Source of the DNA: Bacteroides sp.
Lineage (GTDB): Bacteria > Bacteroidota > Bacteroidia > Bacteroidales > Muribaculaceae
NCBI GenBank assembly: GCA_014802445.1
Contig: JAAVCF010000002.1
Location: 19,340-67,108 of the forward strand
DNA: 47,769 nucleotides
Direction of reading: 5' to 3'
Shown here in pieces: positions 27,234 to 35,300 of this stretch (its first letter is position 1; every line of letters begins with the position of its first letter). Under the pieces are notes generated by a model, which saw only the letters and a program-made list of their open reading frames with translations, was not told the origin of the DNA and did no database searches. The translations under genes were made by a program, and so were the position numbers.

Positions 27234-28052
27234 ATGCCCAAGAAATTAAACCTTAAAACTCTCCAGTTAATGCCCCCGAATCCGGAGGTGAGTCTTGACA
27301 CTGCCATTGACCGGCTATACGAAGACAGTCAGTTCGGGACAAGAACTCTTCATGCGCTTAAAACTCTAAACTGCAAGAACACTCGCGACATTCTCACCTT
27401 AGACCCCGCTAATCTTCATTGCATTCCGCATATCGGGGCGCAGACTGTGGCGGAAGTTATGGCATTCATGTTGCGTTACCGTAGCCTGCTGGACGCCTAT
27501 AACGCGGCGCATGAATTGTCACCGTTTGATTCGGCAAAGAAAATTATCAGTGCCGGGCTAATGAGGCTCAGCGATGATTTGTTGGCACTGTCAAAGGACC
27601 TTCCGTCGGCAATCAGGGTTATGATTGATTTCAGGCCCAATGAGGAGCCGAGAGTGGCGTTTGATGAAGTCGCTGACAGTGAGGCTTGTTGCCCATCATT
27701 TAATGATGATGAGGAATCAGAAGAGGCACCGCGAAGGAAAAAACGCAAGGTTTTGGAGATTATCACTCCTGAGGGAGAAGTGTGGTCAGAGAAGTTTGCC
27801 TACTTGACGTTTATGAGGTTTATAGAAGAAGTGGGGATTGAGAAAGTTGCCGCTATGAACATAGAGGCGAAACCTGACATTCCGCTGGTGTCGAAGCTGA
27901 AATATGACCCGGCTTCAAGCAAGGCTTCAAAGGGAGGATGGTTTATTTTCACCGGGATTGCCAACACCGAAAAAGCCCGGATTGTCAAGACCATTGCCGA
28001 GCAACTTAACCTTGCCTACACCGCTCGCACCTACACCGAAATAATAGAATGA
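27234..28052 (+). CDS. Unrecognised protein with RNAP alpha-CTD-like helix-hairpin-helix domain
   Basis: 272 residues. Residues 22-75 read like the C-terminal domain of RNA polymerase alpha: YEDSQFGTRTLHALKTLNCK, then TRDILTLDPANLHCIPHIGA and QTVAEVMAFM, two helix-hairpin-helix elements that bind DNA or proteins. An acidic-then-basic linker (NDDEESEEAPRRKKRK) follows at about residues 155-170. A C-terminal module has SEKFAYLTFMRFIEEVGIEK and GGWFIFTGIANTEKARIVKT. I do not recognise that module. No catalytic motif is visible. It lies among decaying genes. Confidence 0.7.
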   Translation: MPKKLNLKTLQLMPPNPEVSLDTAIDRLYEDSQFGTRTLHALKTLNCKNTRDILTLDPANLHCIPHIGAQTVAEVMAFMLRYRSLLDAYNAAHELSPFDSAKKIISAGLMRLSDDLLALSKDLPSAIRVMIDFRPNEEPRVAFDEVADSEACCPSFNDDEESEEAPRRKKRKVLEIITPEGEVWSEKFAYLTFMRFIEEVGIEKVAAMNIEAKPDIPLVSKLKYDPASSKASKGGWFIFTGIANTEKARIVKTIAEQLNLAYTARTYTEIIE

Positions 28053-28064
28053 AACAGATGATTT

Positions 28065-28199
28065 ATGAACGAATACGAAGATTTTGACGCTTACAATGGC
28101 GACCCGGAGCATGACGGCTGGGGTGACTTCGACTAAAACGAGAACACCGGTGAGCTATCAGACCTCTTTGAGGATTCTGAGCCAGATGACATTGATTAA
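28065..28199 (+). pseudogene. Small acidic protein with an in-frame stop
   Basis: ATG 28065 opens a frame encoding MNEYEDFDAYNGDPEHDG, then WGDFD, TAA at 28134-28136, and continues with NENTGELSDLFEDSEPDDID to TAA at 28197-28199. Both halves are strongly acidic and in one frame, so a 44-residue protein interrupted by one nonsense codon is likely. The end overlaps the start of the Dph6-like gene by 14 bp. Function unknown. Confidence 0.5.
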
Positions 28200-28867
28200 G
28201 CAATCATTTTTTAATTGGAGTTCCGGCAAAGATTCAGCGCTGGCATTGCATTATGCGTTGCAAAGTTCTGACATTGAGGTCGGCTATCTGTTTAGTGTGG
28301 TTGATTACAACACTAACAGAATCGGCATGCACGAAATTCCCTCTACCTTGCTTGAGAGTCAGGCAGAGGCTATCAGGATTCCATTGCGGATTTTCAGCAC
28401 AGGTTTTGATTCATCCTATGCCGACGGGATGAAAAAGGAGATGAATTTTTTTCAGCGAGCAAGGGATTCACACCTCTATTTTCGGAGATATATTTTTGGA
28501 TGACCTGCGAAAACAGCGCGAGACAAAATGCAAAGAAGCGGGTTTTTCCACTTTGTTTCCATTATGGGGAATGGATCCGACGGAGATTATAACCAATTTC
28601 GTCACGCTTGGATTTAAGGCGGTTATCGTTTCTGTGGATGAATCAAAACTGCCGAGAAAGCTACTGGGGAGGATTATTGATTCGCGCTTCATCGAGGAAT
28701 ATCCCAAAGATTTGGACATTTGCGGCGAAAATGGCGAATATCACACGTTTGTGTTTGATGGTCCGATTTTTAAGCACCCCGTTGATTACAAAATCCAAGA
28801 TAGCATAATCTCAAGGGGGGATCACTCACACGTACGTCTTGAGAGCAACACTCCGTCAAAGAGTTAA
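28186..28867 (+). pseudogene. Dph6-like ATP pyrophosphatase, frameshifted
   Basis: The start is ATG 28186 (MTLIKQSFFNWSSGKDSALA). WSSGKDS is the PP-loop of the adenine nucleotide alpha hydrolase fold; the eukaryotic relative makes diphthamide, and the bacterial role is unknown. The frame breaks after KKEMNFF at a run of seven T (28446-28452). With six T the protein continues as SEQGIHTSIFGDIFLDDLRK, and the other frame then runs to 28867 with ENGEYHTFVFDGPIF, the family's C-terminal signature. As read, the product is cut at 28503. Confidence 0.85.
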
Positions 28868-28886
28868 CAGGGTTCGCAGTGGCATT

Positions 28887-28925
28887 GTCGCGGAGGACAG
28901 CTGCTCGCACGGACGCCCCTACATT
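28887..28925. repeat. Dispersed intergenic repeat, copy 2
   Basis: GTCGCGGAGG at the left end and CGCCCCTACATT at the right end match the copy at 25727-25766. The centre differs and its palindrome is weak. It lies 20 bp after the Dph6-like stop. Confidence 0.55.
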
Positions 28926-28988
28926 TTACCGTGATGGGCGGGTTGCCCTACACTTATTTCTGATAGAATGTGTAGAAGTGAGGGCTAA

Positions 28989-29175
28989 TTATCTTGAGGT
29001 GCGCTGATTTGATTTTAAGTATTCCTCAAGGGCTTCCTGAGCAGGAATAATGCGGGGTTGTCCGTTTTCATCAGCTACTACCAAGAGAAGCTTTGCGATG
29101 CAAAAGATTCTCATAGGACATCTTCAGACCTTTGCAGATTTTATCCTGCAAGTCCTTTTTTTCTTGTTCTGACAT
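28989..29175 (-). pseudogene. Small partner protein of the zeta-like kinase, frameshifted
   Basis: The minus strand starts at 29175 (MSEQEKKDLQDKICKGLKMS, then YENLLHRKASL). The reading frame is lost near 29085. A second frame continues with VVADENGQPRIIPAQEALEE and ends at 28989. Removing one base of the GG after ASL joins them into a protein of about 60 residues. Charged helix at the N-terminus and a G-x-P-x-x-I-P-A motif at the C-terminus. It overlaps the end of the zeta-like kinase gene by 35 bp, as an antidote or accessory gene would. Confidence 0.6.
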
Positions 29176-29702
29176 GATTCTTTAATTTTGGAAAATAAAT
29201 AATTGCTACGTCATCAGCCAATAAATTAGGCTGATTGAGATTTTCAAAAAACATCCAACTATCAACGATAGGGGTAAAAATATAGAAGAAATTCTGCAAG
29301 CCCAACCAATAGCGACGCGTAATAGTGTCAGTCGGGATATTATGTCCTCCCTCACTTACACGTTTGGCTACACGTTCAATTGCCATTTCAGGAGAGGATA
29401 GCCAAAAAATAGCAAAACTACTCGATAACCAAGCCTATGCGCTCTATTAACCAGTGAAGCATAACTGCGGGTGGCAAGAGTGGTTTCTATTGCAAAAGAA
29501 GTTCTTTGCTCAATCCGTTTGAGCATCAGTTTTCCGGCTTCAATAGCCACCGAATCGGGATTAAATGGTGAAAGCCCTTTGGCAATCTCGTCAGCATTAA
29601 CAAACTCACGACACTCTAAAATTTGGGTAAAACGGTGTAGGAAGCCGTTGTTTTTCCGGCCCCGTTGCACCCTGCGATTATGTAAAGTGTCGGATTATCC
29701 AT
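29141..29702 (-). pseudogene. Zeta-toxin-like P-loop kinase, two frameshifts
   Basis: The start is ATG 29702 (MDNPTLYIIAGCNGAGKTTA), with the Walker A motif GCNGAGKT. Zeta toxins phosphorylate UDP-GlcNAc and stop cell-wall synthesis; Bacteroidetes relatives are less well known. Three frames make one protein: LPKF joins LECREFVNADEIAKGLSPF after restoring one base in the A4 at 29618-29621 (plus strand), and VVLLFF joins WLSSPEMAIERVAKRVSEGG after restoring one base in the A6 at 29404-29409. The intact length would be about 187 residues, normal for the group. As read it makes a 28-residue peptide. Confidence 0.85.
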
Positions 29703-29715
29703 ATAAATAACAAAA

Positions 29716-29742
29716 ATCCGCAGGCAACTCTGCTTGCGGAAT
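29716..29742 (-). terminator. Hairpin downstream of tRNA-Ser
   Basis: On the minus strand CCGCA-A-GCA and TGC-C-TGCGG pair around GAGT and are followed by ATTTTTG. It separates the tRNA from the zeta-like gene starting at 29702. Confidence 0.65.
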
Positions 29743-29752
29743 TTAATTTTTG

Positions 29753-29840
29753 CGGAGTGACCGAGATTCGAACTCGGGATACCCTTTTGGGGTATACACG
29801 CTTTCCAGGCGTGCCTCTTCAGCCACTCGAGCACCACTCC
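29753..29840 (-). tRNA. tRNA-Ser (anticodon GGA)
   Basis: The minus strand gives acceptor GGAGTGG pairing with TCACTCC, anticodon arm CACGCCT-GGA-AAGCGTG, a long variable arm (TACCCCAAAAGGGTA) as expected for a class II tRNA, and T-arm CCGAGTTCGAATCTCGG. CCA is not encoded. The -7 promoter box is at 29851-29858. tRNA-Ser genes are frequent integration sites, and the decayed module lies directly 3' of it. Confidence 0.95.
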
Positions 29841-29850
29841 TTTGGTGATG

Positions 29851-29858
29851 CAAAGGTA
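29851..29858 (-). promoter_or_regulatory. -7 box of the tRNA-Ser promoter
   Basis: The minus strand reads TACCTTTG, a full match to TAnnTTTG, 10 bp upstream of the mature tRNA 5' end. No clear -33 TTTG is present. Confidence 0.6.
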
Positions 29859-29947
29859 GTGATTTATGAGATAGTTTGGGAGGTTTTGATTGTTAAGATA
29901 GGTTAATTCTGATTTGCCTGGACCGGTGATTTTTGCAGAATTTGTTA

Positions 29948-29955
29948 TACCTTTG
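29948..29955 (+). promoter_or_regulatory. -7 box upstream of the DUF6155-like gene
   Basis: TACCTTTG matches TAnnTTTG and lies 28 bp before the ATG at 29984. No TTTG is found at the expected -33 spacing. Confidence 0.55.
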
Positions 29956-29983
29956 TGAGTTAACCCAGTAATGCGTTACCAAT

Positions 29984-30511
29984 ATGTCGAAAACTCAATT
30001 AAAGAAGGTGCTTGTCAATCTTGACCGTGACCAGCTTCAGGCGTTGGTGCTTGAGGTGTATGAAGCTCGCAAGGAGGCCAAGGAGTTCCTTGACTTTTTT
30101 GTGGACCCGGATGTGGACAAGATGATGGGAAAATATAAGGGAGTGATCGACAAGGAACTGGGTCGTGTGAGTCGCGGCAGAGCGCGCCCCAGGATGACCC
30201 GACTGCGCAAGGCGGTGAAGGATTTTGCATCGTTCAATCCCGGCGGGGAGTTTACTGGGGAGATTATGACCTACCTTGTGGAGCGGTTTTGCGCTACAGG
30301 CTCCGACTGCTGGATAAAGGACACCACTCAGCGCTCAATGGCCAAATTTCTGGGCGAGACTCTGGTGTTTATCGACAAGAATGAACTCATTGCGGATTTT
30401 CTGCCGAGAATCACGCGCGCGGTGGAGAGCATGAAGTCAGGATTTTTCCATAACAACACGTTCAAGCGTCTGCTAAAGGAGACAATTGAGGATTTCCAAT
30501 CGCTACGTTGA
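29984..30511 (+). CDS. DUF6155-like hypothetical protein
   Basis: 175 residues, soluble and mostly helical. The start MSKTQLKKVLVNLDRDQLQA, then VYEARKEAKEFLDFFVDPD, resembles a Bacteroidetes/Firmicutes family I know as DUF6155, whose function is unknown. No catalytic motif or signal peptide is seen. It is a single-gene unit, with its stop 5 bp from the stop of the convergent FKBP gene. Confidence 0.6.
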   Translation: MSKTQLKKVLVNLDRDQLQALVLEVYEARKEAKEFLDFFVDPDVDKMMGKYKGVIDKELGRVSRGRARPRMTRLRKAVKDFASFNPGGEFTGEIMTYLVERFCATGSDCWIKDTTQRSMAKFLGETLVFIDKNELIADFLPRITRAVESMKSGFFHNNTFKRLLKETIEDFQSLR

Positions 30512-30516
30512 GAGGC

Positions 30517-30915
30517 TCACATCACCGAGATGAGCTCAATGTCAAAGATAAGCGTGGAGCCACCGGGAATGCCGGGCTGAGAGATTTTGCCATAGGCCTG
30601 CTCAGCAGGGATATAAACCTCGCAACGTTCGCCCGGATGCATCTTCTGAAGGGCGATAATCCACCCGGGGATGAGTTCGCGGAGGCGGAAGGCGGGAGCC
30701 ACCCCTCCCCTGCTGCTGTCGAAGGTCTTGCCGTTGATTGTCTTACCGGTGTAGTGGACGGTGACCACACTTCCGCGGTTAGGCGAAGGCAGGGCGGGAT
30801 TGCCCTTTTTCAGGACCTTATAGCAAACACCCTTGTCAATGGTGATAACTCCAGGCTCGCGACTCTTATCGGCCAGCCACTGTCGATTCTTTTCAATGTA
30901 TTCCTGACGTGCCAT
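30517..30915 (-). CDS. FKBP-type peptidyl-prolyl isomerase
   Basis: 132 residues. The FKBP core covers about residues 47-131: VVTVHYTGKTINGKTFDSS, FRLRELIPGWIIALQKMHPG and CEVYIPAEQAYGK, then IPGGSTLIFDIELISV. It catalyses cis-trans isomerisation of Xaa-Pro bonds. No signal peptide, so probably cytoplasmic. The ATG overlaps the stop of the MBOAT gene by one base (TGATG), so the two are coupled. It is the last gene of the long minus-strand run. Confidence 0.93.
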   Translation of the reverse strand: MARQEYIEKNRQWLADKSREPGVITIDKGVCYKVLKKGNPALPSPNRGSVVTVHYTGKTINGKTFDSSRGGVAPAFRLRELIPGWIIALQKMHPGERCEVYIPAEQAYGKISQPGIPGGSTLIFDIELISVM

Positions 30916-32405
30916 CAGTATTGGAGGTAAATGAATGGTACAATATCGCTCTGGCGAACCTGAATGACAATCAGAATCACGATGGCGAGAATAAGCGCCT
31001 GAACCCAGAAAGGCACGGCCATGTAGAGCTCCTTGGCTTTCTGAGTCCAGCTCCCGGGCATCATGTGCATGAAATAGCCGAGCATGCAGGCCAGAATGAT
31101 GGTGAAATAGCCTGCGATGAACTGCGGCGCCACGGTGAGATGGAAGTCGTGGAAAATCTGGTGTCCCATCTGCTGAGCCTGCTCAAGCGAGCGCATGCGG
31201 AAGAACACGAATGTTAGAGCCACGAGATTGAACGTCAGGAAGATGTTGGCCGTCATGCGCCACCAAGAACCCTTTTTATGGTCAGGGAGCTTGGGGAAGA
31301 GGCTTTTGAGAGACTTATGAATCACGAGGAGGAAGCCGTGGAGCGCGCCCCAGATGACATACATCCACGATGCGCCGTGCCACAGGCCACCCACCACCAT
31401 TGTGGCAAACTGATTGAAATAGGCGCGAGGCTTTGAGCATCGGCTGCCACCCATGGGGATGTAGACATAATCACGCAGCCATGTAGACAGCGAAATGTGC
31501 CAGCGATGCCAGAACTCCGTGGGGCTCTGCGCCTTGAAAGGAGAGCGGAAATTGTCCTTGAAACGGAATCCGAGCAGCAGCGCCAAACCGATGGCCATGT
31601 CGGAATAACCGGAAAAGTCGCAGTAAAGCTGGATGGTAAACCCATAGATGCCCATGAGGTTCTCGAAGCCACTGTAAAGCGACGGGTTGTCGAAAATACG
31701 ATCAACGAAATTGCCACTGATAAAGTCGGCCACTATGACCTTTTTGACCAAGCCGGCAATGATGAGGAAGAGCCCCTCGCCCACCATTGCGCGCGTGGCA
31801 ACGGGGTTGGCGGCAACCTGCGGAAGCATGTCCTTGGCCCTGACCACAGGACCGGCAAGCAGTGGCGGGAAGAAGGTGAGATAAAACGTATAGTCCAAAA
31901 AGTTGCGGCATGGCTCAATATGGCCGCGATAGATGTCGACGATGTAGCTGATGGAGCGGAAGGTGAAGAACGAAATGCCCGCCGGGAGAATGACGTCGAG
32001 AGCATCGAAGCGTGTGGAGGTGAACTGGGTGATGGTGTCAATGAGGAGGTTGAAATACTTGAAATAGACCAACATGCCCACATTGATAACCACATTGAGC
32101 AGGACTACAAGCCGGCGGCCGAAGCGGGCCGAGGTCTTACCCATGAGCATGCCCAGCACATAATCGCTTATGCACACTCCGAGCAGAATGAAGCAATAGG
32201 CCGAGGATGACTTGTAATAGAAATAGAGCGAGAAGAGGATGACAAAAATCATCTTTACCGTCCTGAAGCGCTGCAGCAGGCGATAGAGCCCGATGAAGGC
32301 CACAAACAGGAGCATGAAAAGGCCGGTGTTGAAAAGCAACGGATTAGCTTCGTCGTATTTCAGCACATTGATGAGCTTATTGATGTCGACCTGTAAATTA
32401 TCCAC
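30915..32405 (-). CDS. MBOAT family O-acyltransferase (AlgI-like)
   Basis: 496 residues with about 11 hydrophobic segments and a GTG start. AlgI-type motifs: ILPAGISFFTFRSISYIVDI, FFPPLLAGPVVRAKDMLPQ, YCDFSGYSDMAIGLALLLGF, FWHRWHISLSTWLRDYVYIP, and GGLWHGASWMYVIWGALHG with the catalytic His. The family passes acetyl groups across the inner membrane. The two SGNH proteins just upstream would place the acetyl group on a periplasmic polymer (alginate-, cellulose- or peptidoglycan-type systems). The target polymer is not given by the sequence. Confidence 0.93.
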   Translation of the reverse strand: MDNLQVDINKLINVLKYDEANPLLFNTGLFMLLFVAFIGLYRLLQRFRTVKMIFVILFSLYFYYKSSSAYCFILLGVCISDYVLGMLMGKTSARFGRRLVVLLNVVINVGMLVYFKYFNLLIDTITQFTSTRFDALDVILPAGISFFTFRSISYIVDIYRGHIEPCRNFLDYTFYLTFFPPLLAGPVVRAKDMLPQVAANPVATRAMVGEGLFLIIAGLVKKVIVADFISGNFVDRIFDNPSLYSGFENLMGIYGFTIQLYCDFSGYSDMAIGLALLLGFRFKDNFRSPFKAQSPTEFWHRWHISLSTWLRDYVYIPMGGSRCSKPRAYFNQFATMVVGGLWHGASWMYVIWGALHGFLLVIHKSLKSLFPKLPDHKKGSWWRMTANIFLTFNLVALTFVFFRMRSLEQAQQMGHQIFHDFHLTVAPQFIAGYFTIILACMLGYFMHMMPGSWTQKAKELYMAVPFWVQALILAIVILIVIQVRQSDIVPFIYLQY

Positions 32406-32413
32406 GATAGTTT

Positions 32414-33856
32414 TCAGTTATTCTTGAGAGCGTCAATGAGAGCATCATAGAGCAGGCGACCCTGCAGATGATAGCCCTTGTAGGAATGATGAACGCGGTC
32501 CTTGGCGAAGAGATTATTAGCCACCCAGGTGTCAGAAGCACCAGCGCCGCCGGCCACTTCGTACCAGTCAAGCACGGCGATGTTATTGTCACGGCCATAA
32601 CGCAAAATCTCGTTGCGCAGAGGAGTTATGTTGGTGTTGCGCTGATAAGAGCGAACGGTTGACTTGACAGTCTTGGTGCGTCGGCGTGAGCGCTTGCCAT
32701 TGCGCCTCTTCTTTCCCCCGGTGGCCACCTTTTTGCTGACCGTGCGCGACACCGAGCGCTGACATTCCATGGGAGTGACCAGAAGCACCTGAGCGTCAGG
32801 ATTGGCCGCGCGAATGTTGCGGACCAGGCGGTCAATGGTGTTATAGAACGTTTCGGGGGAGATGCTGCCGAACGCCTCGTTTGTGCCCAGCGACACAATG
32901 ACCAGATTAGGGCTGAGAGCCGCAATGCCGGTGCCGACATTACCAATTTTGTTATATGTGGCATAGGTGGCACCATTGTTACCGATGGCATGGTAGAAGA
33001 GACCGGGCTTATTGCCGGAGAGCGAGGCACCGTAGAGAGTGAGGTCGCCGGTGGAAGAGAAATAGACGGTCACCTGCGTTTCCTGTGAAGCCATGAGGAT
33101 GGTGGTGTAGTCACGCGACGGGATTGCTCGGAAATTGACCTTGCGGCCACCTTCGCCCACCACACTGTCAATGGTCATCTTACCACCATGGAACAGAGTG
33201 ACGGAAGTGAAGGGATTGTAATCATCAGTTGACTTGGTGCCCACGGTGATGCTGCTGCGCTGCAGAAGAGGGTGAACCGACGCGCCGGTGAAGCCCATGG
33301 GACGATCCCAGTTGCGGCTCATGAGGCGCACATGGCTCCAATTGTCCTTGCTGTTGAATGTGTAGTCCGACGGCTGATTGGTGCCGCTCATTTTGAGCGG
33401 GCTGATGATTCCTCGACCGGCGTTACCGAAATCATACTGGAGCAGCTCACGGGTTGTAGCCGTATTAATGTCAGCCTGGATGTGACTGTCGCCTATATGG
33501 ACAATGCTCACGGGCGCTGTGGCAGCGTTGCTGAAAGCCTTGCGCAGAGCAGACCAGTCGGCACCATTGAGCATGATGTGGTTACGGCTTTGATTGATAA
33601 ACGAAGGCACGGGAATGTCAATGTCATCATCTGAAATGTCGCCGAAATCAATCACGGCATTCTCGCGCACCGAAGCCTGATTGTCATCGGCGTCAATCGA
33701 CTCCTCATCCTCGCCGTCGCTCTCATCCTCACTCTCCTCCTCGGTGAACGAGGATGACGAAGCTTGTTGAGCCGAGGCCATCATCACCAGCCCGGGAGGG
33801 GCCGGCGAAGCTGCAATCAATGCAGCGATAAGCGCAGTTATATAGCGATGTTTCAT
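32414..33856 (-). CDS. Exported SGNH/GDSL hydrolase-like protein
   Basis: 480 residues from ATG 33856. Signal peptide at residues 1-30 (ITALIAALIAASPAPPGLVM). An acidic low-complexity stretch (about residues 36-65) follows. SGNH blocks: VSIVHIGDSHIQADIN (Ser block), LVIVSLGTNEAFGS (Gly/Asn block) and DRVHHSYKGYHLQGR (Asp/His block). An Arg/Lys-rich insert (GGKKRRNGKRSRRRTK) sits in the C-terminal part. It probably works with the MBOAT protein, 8 bp downstream, in acetyl transfer to or removal from a cell-surface polymer. Periplasmic or outer-membrane-facing. Confidence 0.85.
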   Translation of the reverse strand: MKHRYITALIAALIAASPAPPGLVMMASAQQASSSSFTEEESEDESDGEDEESIDADDNQASVRENAVIDFGDISDDDIDIPVPSFINQSRNHIMLNGADWSALRKAFSNAATAPVSIVHIGDSHIQADINTATTRELLQYDFGNAGRGIISPLKMSGTNQPSDYTFNSKDNWSHVRLMSRNWDRPMGFTGASVHPLLQRSSITVGTKSTDDYNPFTSVTLFHGGKMTIDSVVGEGGRKVNFRAIPSRDYTTILMASQETQVTVYFSSTGDLTLYGASLSGNKPGLFYHAIGNNGATYATYNKIGNVGTGIAALSPNLVIVSLGTNEAFGSISPETFYNTIDRLVRNIRAANPDAQVLLVTPMECQRSVSRTVSKKVATGGKKRRNGKRSRRRTKTVKSTVRSYQRNTNITPLRNEILRYGRDNNIAVLDWYEVAGGAGASDTWVANNLFAKDRVHHSYKGYHLQGRLLYDALIDALKNN

Positions 33857-33870
33857 CAATGGTTCAAAAG

Positions 33871-35259
33871 TTATTTGTTAATCATCTGTTGGAGAGCGTC
33901 AGACATGAGTTTGCCCAGCTCTGCGCCACCCTTGTGGGTGAGGTGGATATAGTCCTTGTTGGCACGACCGTCAGACGACCAGCGCACAATGGCGTCCTCG
34001 CCGCCCATAGCCTCGCGAGTGTCCCAGAACAGACAGTGAGCACGACGGGCAGCATCACGCTGAGCGGCAATCATGGCAGGAGCAGTGCGCATAGAGCGGA
34101 CGGTTCCGGCCACCTTCTCGCCACGGTCACCGATGCCCATGAGCAGGATGTCGGCCGCGGGATAGCAGCGGCGCACGTGGTTGATTACCTCCACAATCTT
34201 GTTGGCATAGACGGTATAGTCAGTTTGCTTAGCTGTCATGGCATTGATGCCGAACTCCAGCACAATAAGGTCATAATTGATAAATTTGGACATTTTGCGG
34301 CAAAGGTCAACATCAACCTTTGTGAGAGTGATGCCCGAATATCCGCGCGATGACATACAGTCAACGCCCACGCCTTTCTCACCATCGAGCCACACACCGA
34401 GAGCCACGAGTTTTGAGTCGGAAGTGCGGATGTCAAACTCCGTTGTGGGCTCATTGACGGTGATGCACTGCACCTCAGGCGAGCCGGTGACGGGATATTC
34501 CTTCCAATCGCCTGTGGTCTTAATCATTATGGTAGTGCTGTTTGGCGAGATAAAGAGGAACTGCGACACGCTCCATGAGTCAACATGCTTGAGCTGAGAG
34601 GTGCCGGTGTAGGTGGAGAGAGCATTTCCCTTAGGCATAAAATAGTGTTCGGAGATGCCGAAATAGTTGGCGTTGCCCTTCTTAGCGGCAGCATATTCGG
34701 TCCAACCGTCACCACCCTGCTTCACAGAGCGACGGAAACCGGGGAAGTCACTGTGCATATTCATGTAGCCCACACCCTGGCCGCCATAAGCCGACTGGAG
34801 ATTCTCACGCAGATTCTGAGTGAAGATGTCGCCCTCGATATAGCTGTCACCAACGACAGTCATACGGGCCAGGCGACCCTCATCGATAGCCTTGCGGAAA
34901 TGGTAGAGGCCCACTTCACCAACGGTGTAGTCCTCAATCACCACCATACCGTCAACCTTTGAAGGCTTGACGTCAGACATGATGGAGTCATTATAAAGCG
35001 GATTGCCGTCGGCATCAAGCTGAGAAGCCACGGCCGAAGCCTGCTGCTGAGCCTTCACCAGCTCTGGGTCAAGACCATCAAGCTCGCCGGCGTCAGACTC
35101 TGTCAACAATGAGTCAGGCATGATGTCACGGAAAAGAGAAAAATCCTTGATTTTGCCACCGGTCCACTTTTCAAGCGGCATAAACGACACACCAAACACA
35201 ATTGCAACTGCAATAACTACTATGAGAACAACCTTGCCGGCCTTGTTTTTCTTCTCCAT
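33871..35259 (-). CDS. Membrane-anchored SGNH/GDSL hydrolase-like protein
   Basis: 462 residues. One N-terminal membrane segment (VVLIVVIAVAIVFGVSFM, about residues 9-26) anchors it. SGNH blocks: MTVVGDSYIEGDIFTQNLRE (Ser), YDLIVLEFGINAMTAK (Gly/Asn) and NKDYIHLTHKGGAELGKLM (Asp/His). It is a paralogue in layout of the next gene. AlgJ/AlgX-type partners of MBOAT proteins have this anchor-plus-SGNH structure. The spacing to the next gene is 14 bp. Confidence 0.85.
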   Translation of the reverse strand: MEKKNKAGKVVLIVVIAVAIVFGVSFMPLEKWTGGKIKDFSLFRDIMPDSLLTESDAGELDGLDPELVKAQQQASAVASQLDADGNPLYNDSIMSDVKPSKVDGMVVIEDYTVGEVGLYHFRKAIDEGRLARMTVVGDSYIEGDIFTQNLRENLQSAYGGQGVGYMNMHSDFPGFRRSVKQGGDGWTEYAAAKKGNANYFGISEHYFMPKGNALSTYTGTSQLKHVDSWSVSQFLFISPNSTTIMIKTTGDWKEYPVTGSPEVQCITVNEPTTEFDIRTSDSKLVALGVWLDGEKGVGVDCMSSRGYSGITLTKVDVDLCRKMSKFINYDLIVLEFGINAMTAKQTDYTVYANKIVEVINHVRRCYPAADILLMGIGDRGEKVAGTVRSMRTAPAMIAAQRDAARRAHCLFWDTREAMGGEDAIVRWSSDGRANKDYIHLTHKGGAELGKLMSDALQQMINK

Positions 35260-35300
35260 AGGTTTCTAACTGTCTAAGAGTCTTTTATAGTAAAACAGAG

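Noticed and set aside
28868..29740. Integrase or attachment-site duplication next to tRNA-Ser
   Set aside because: No integrase gene and no copy of the tRNA 3' end was found in the window, so an integrated element is not supported.
29703..29837. N-terminal extension of the zeta-like ORF through the tRNA
   Set aside because: The extra codons are the tRNA-Ser gene and its terminator read as protein; the Walker A protein starts at ATG 29702.
31497..32210. 237-codon plus-strand ORF opposite the MBOAT gene
   Set aside because: Antisense shadow of a gene with clear membrane-protein motifs; the translation is charged and low in recognisable structure.
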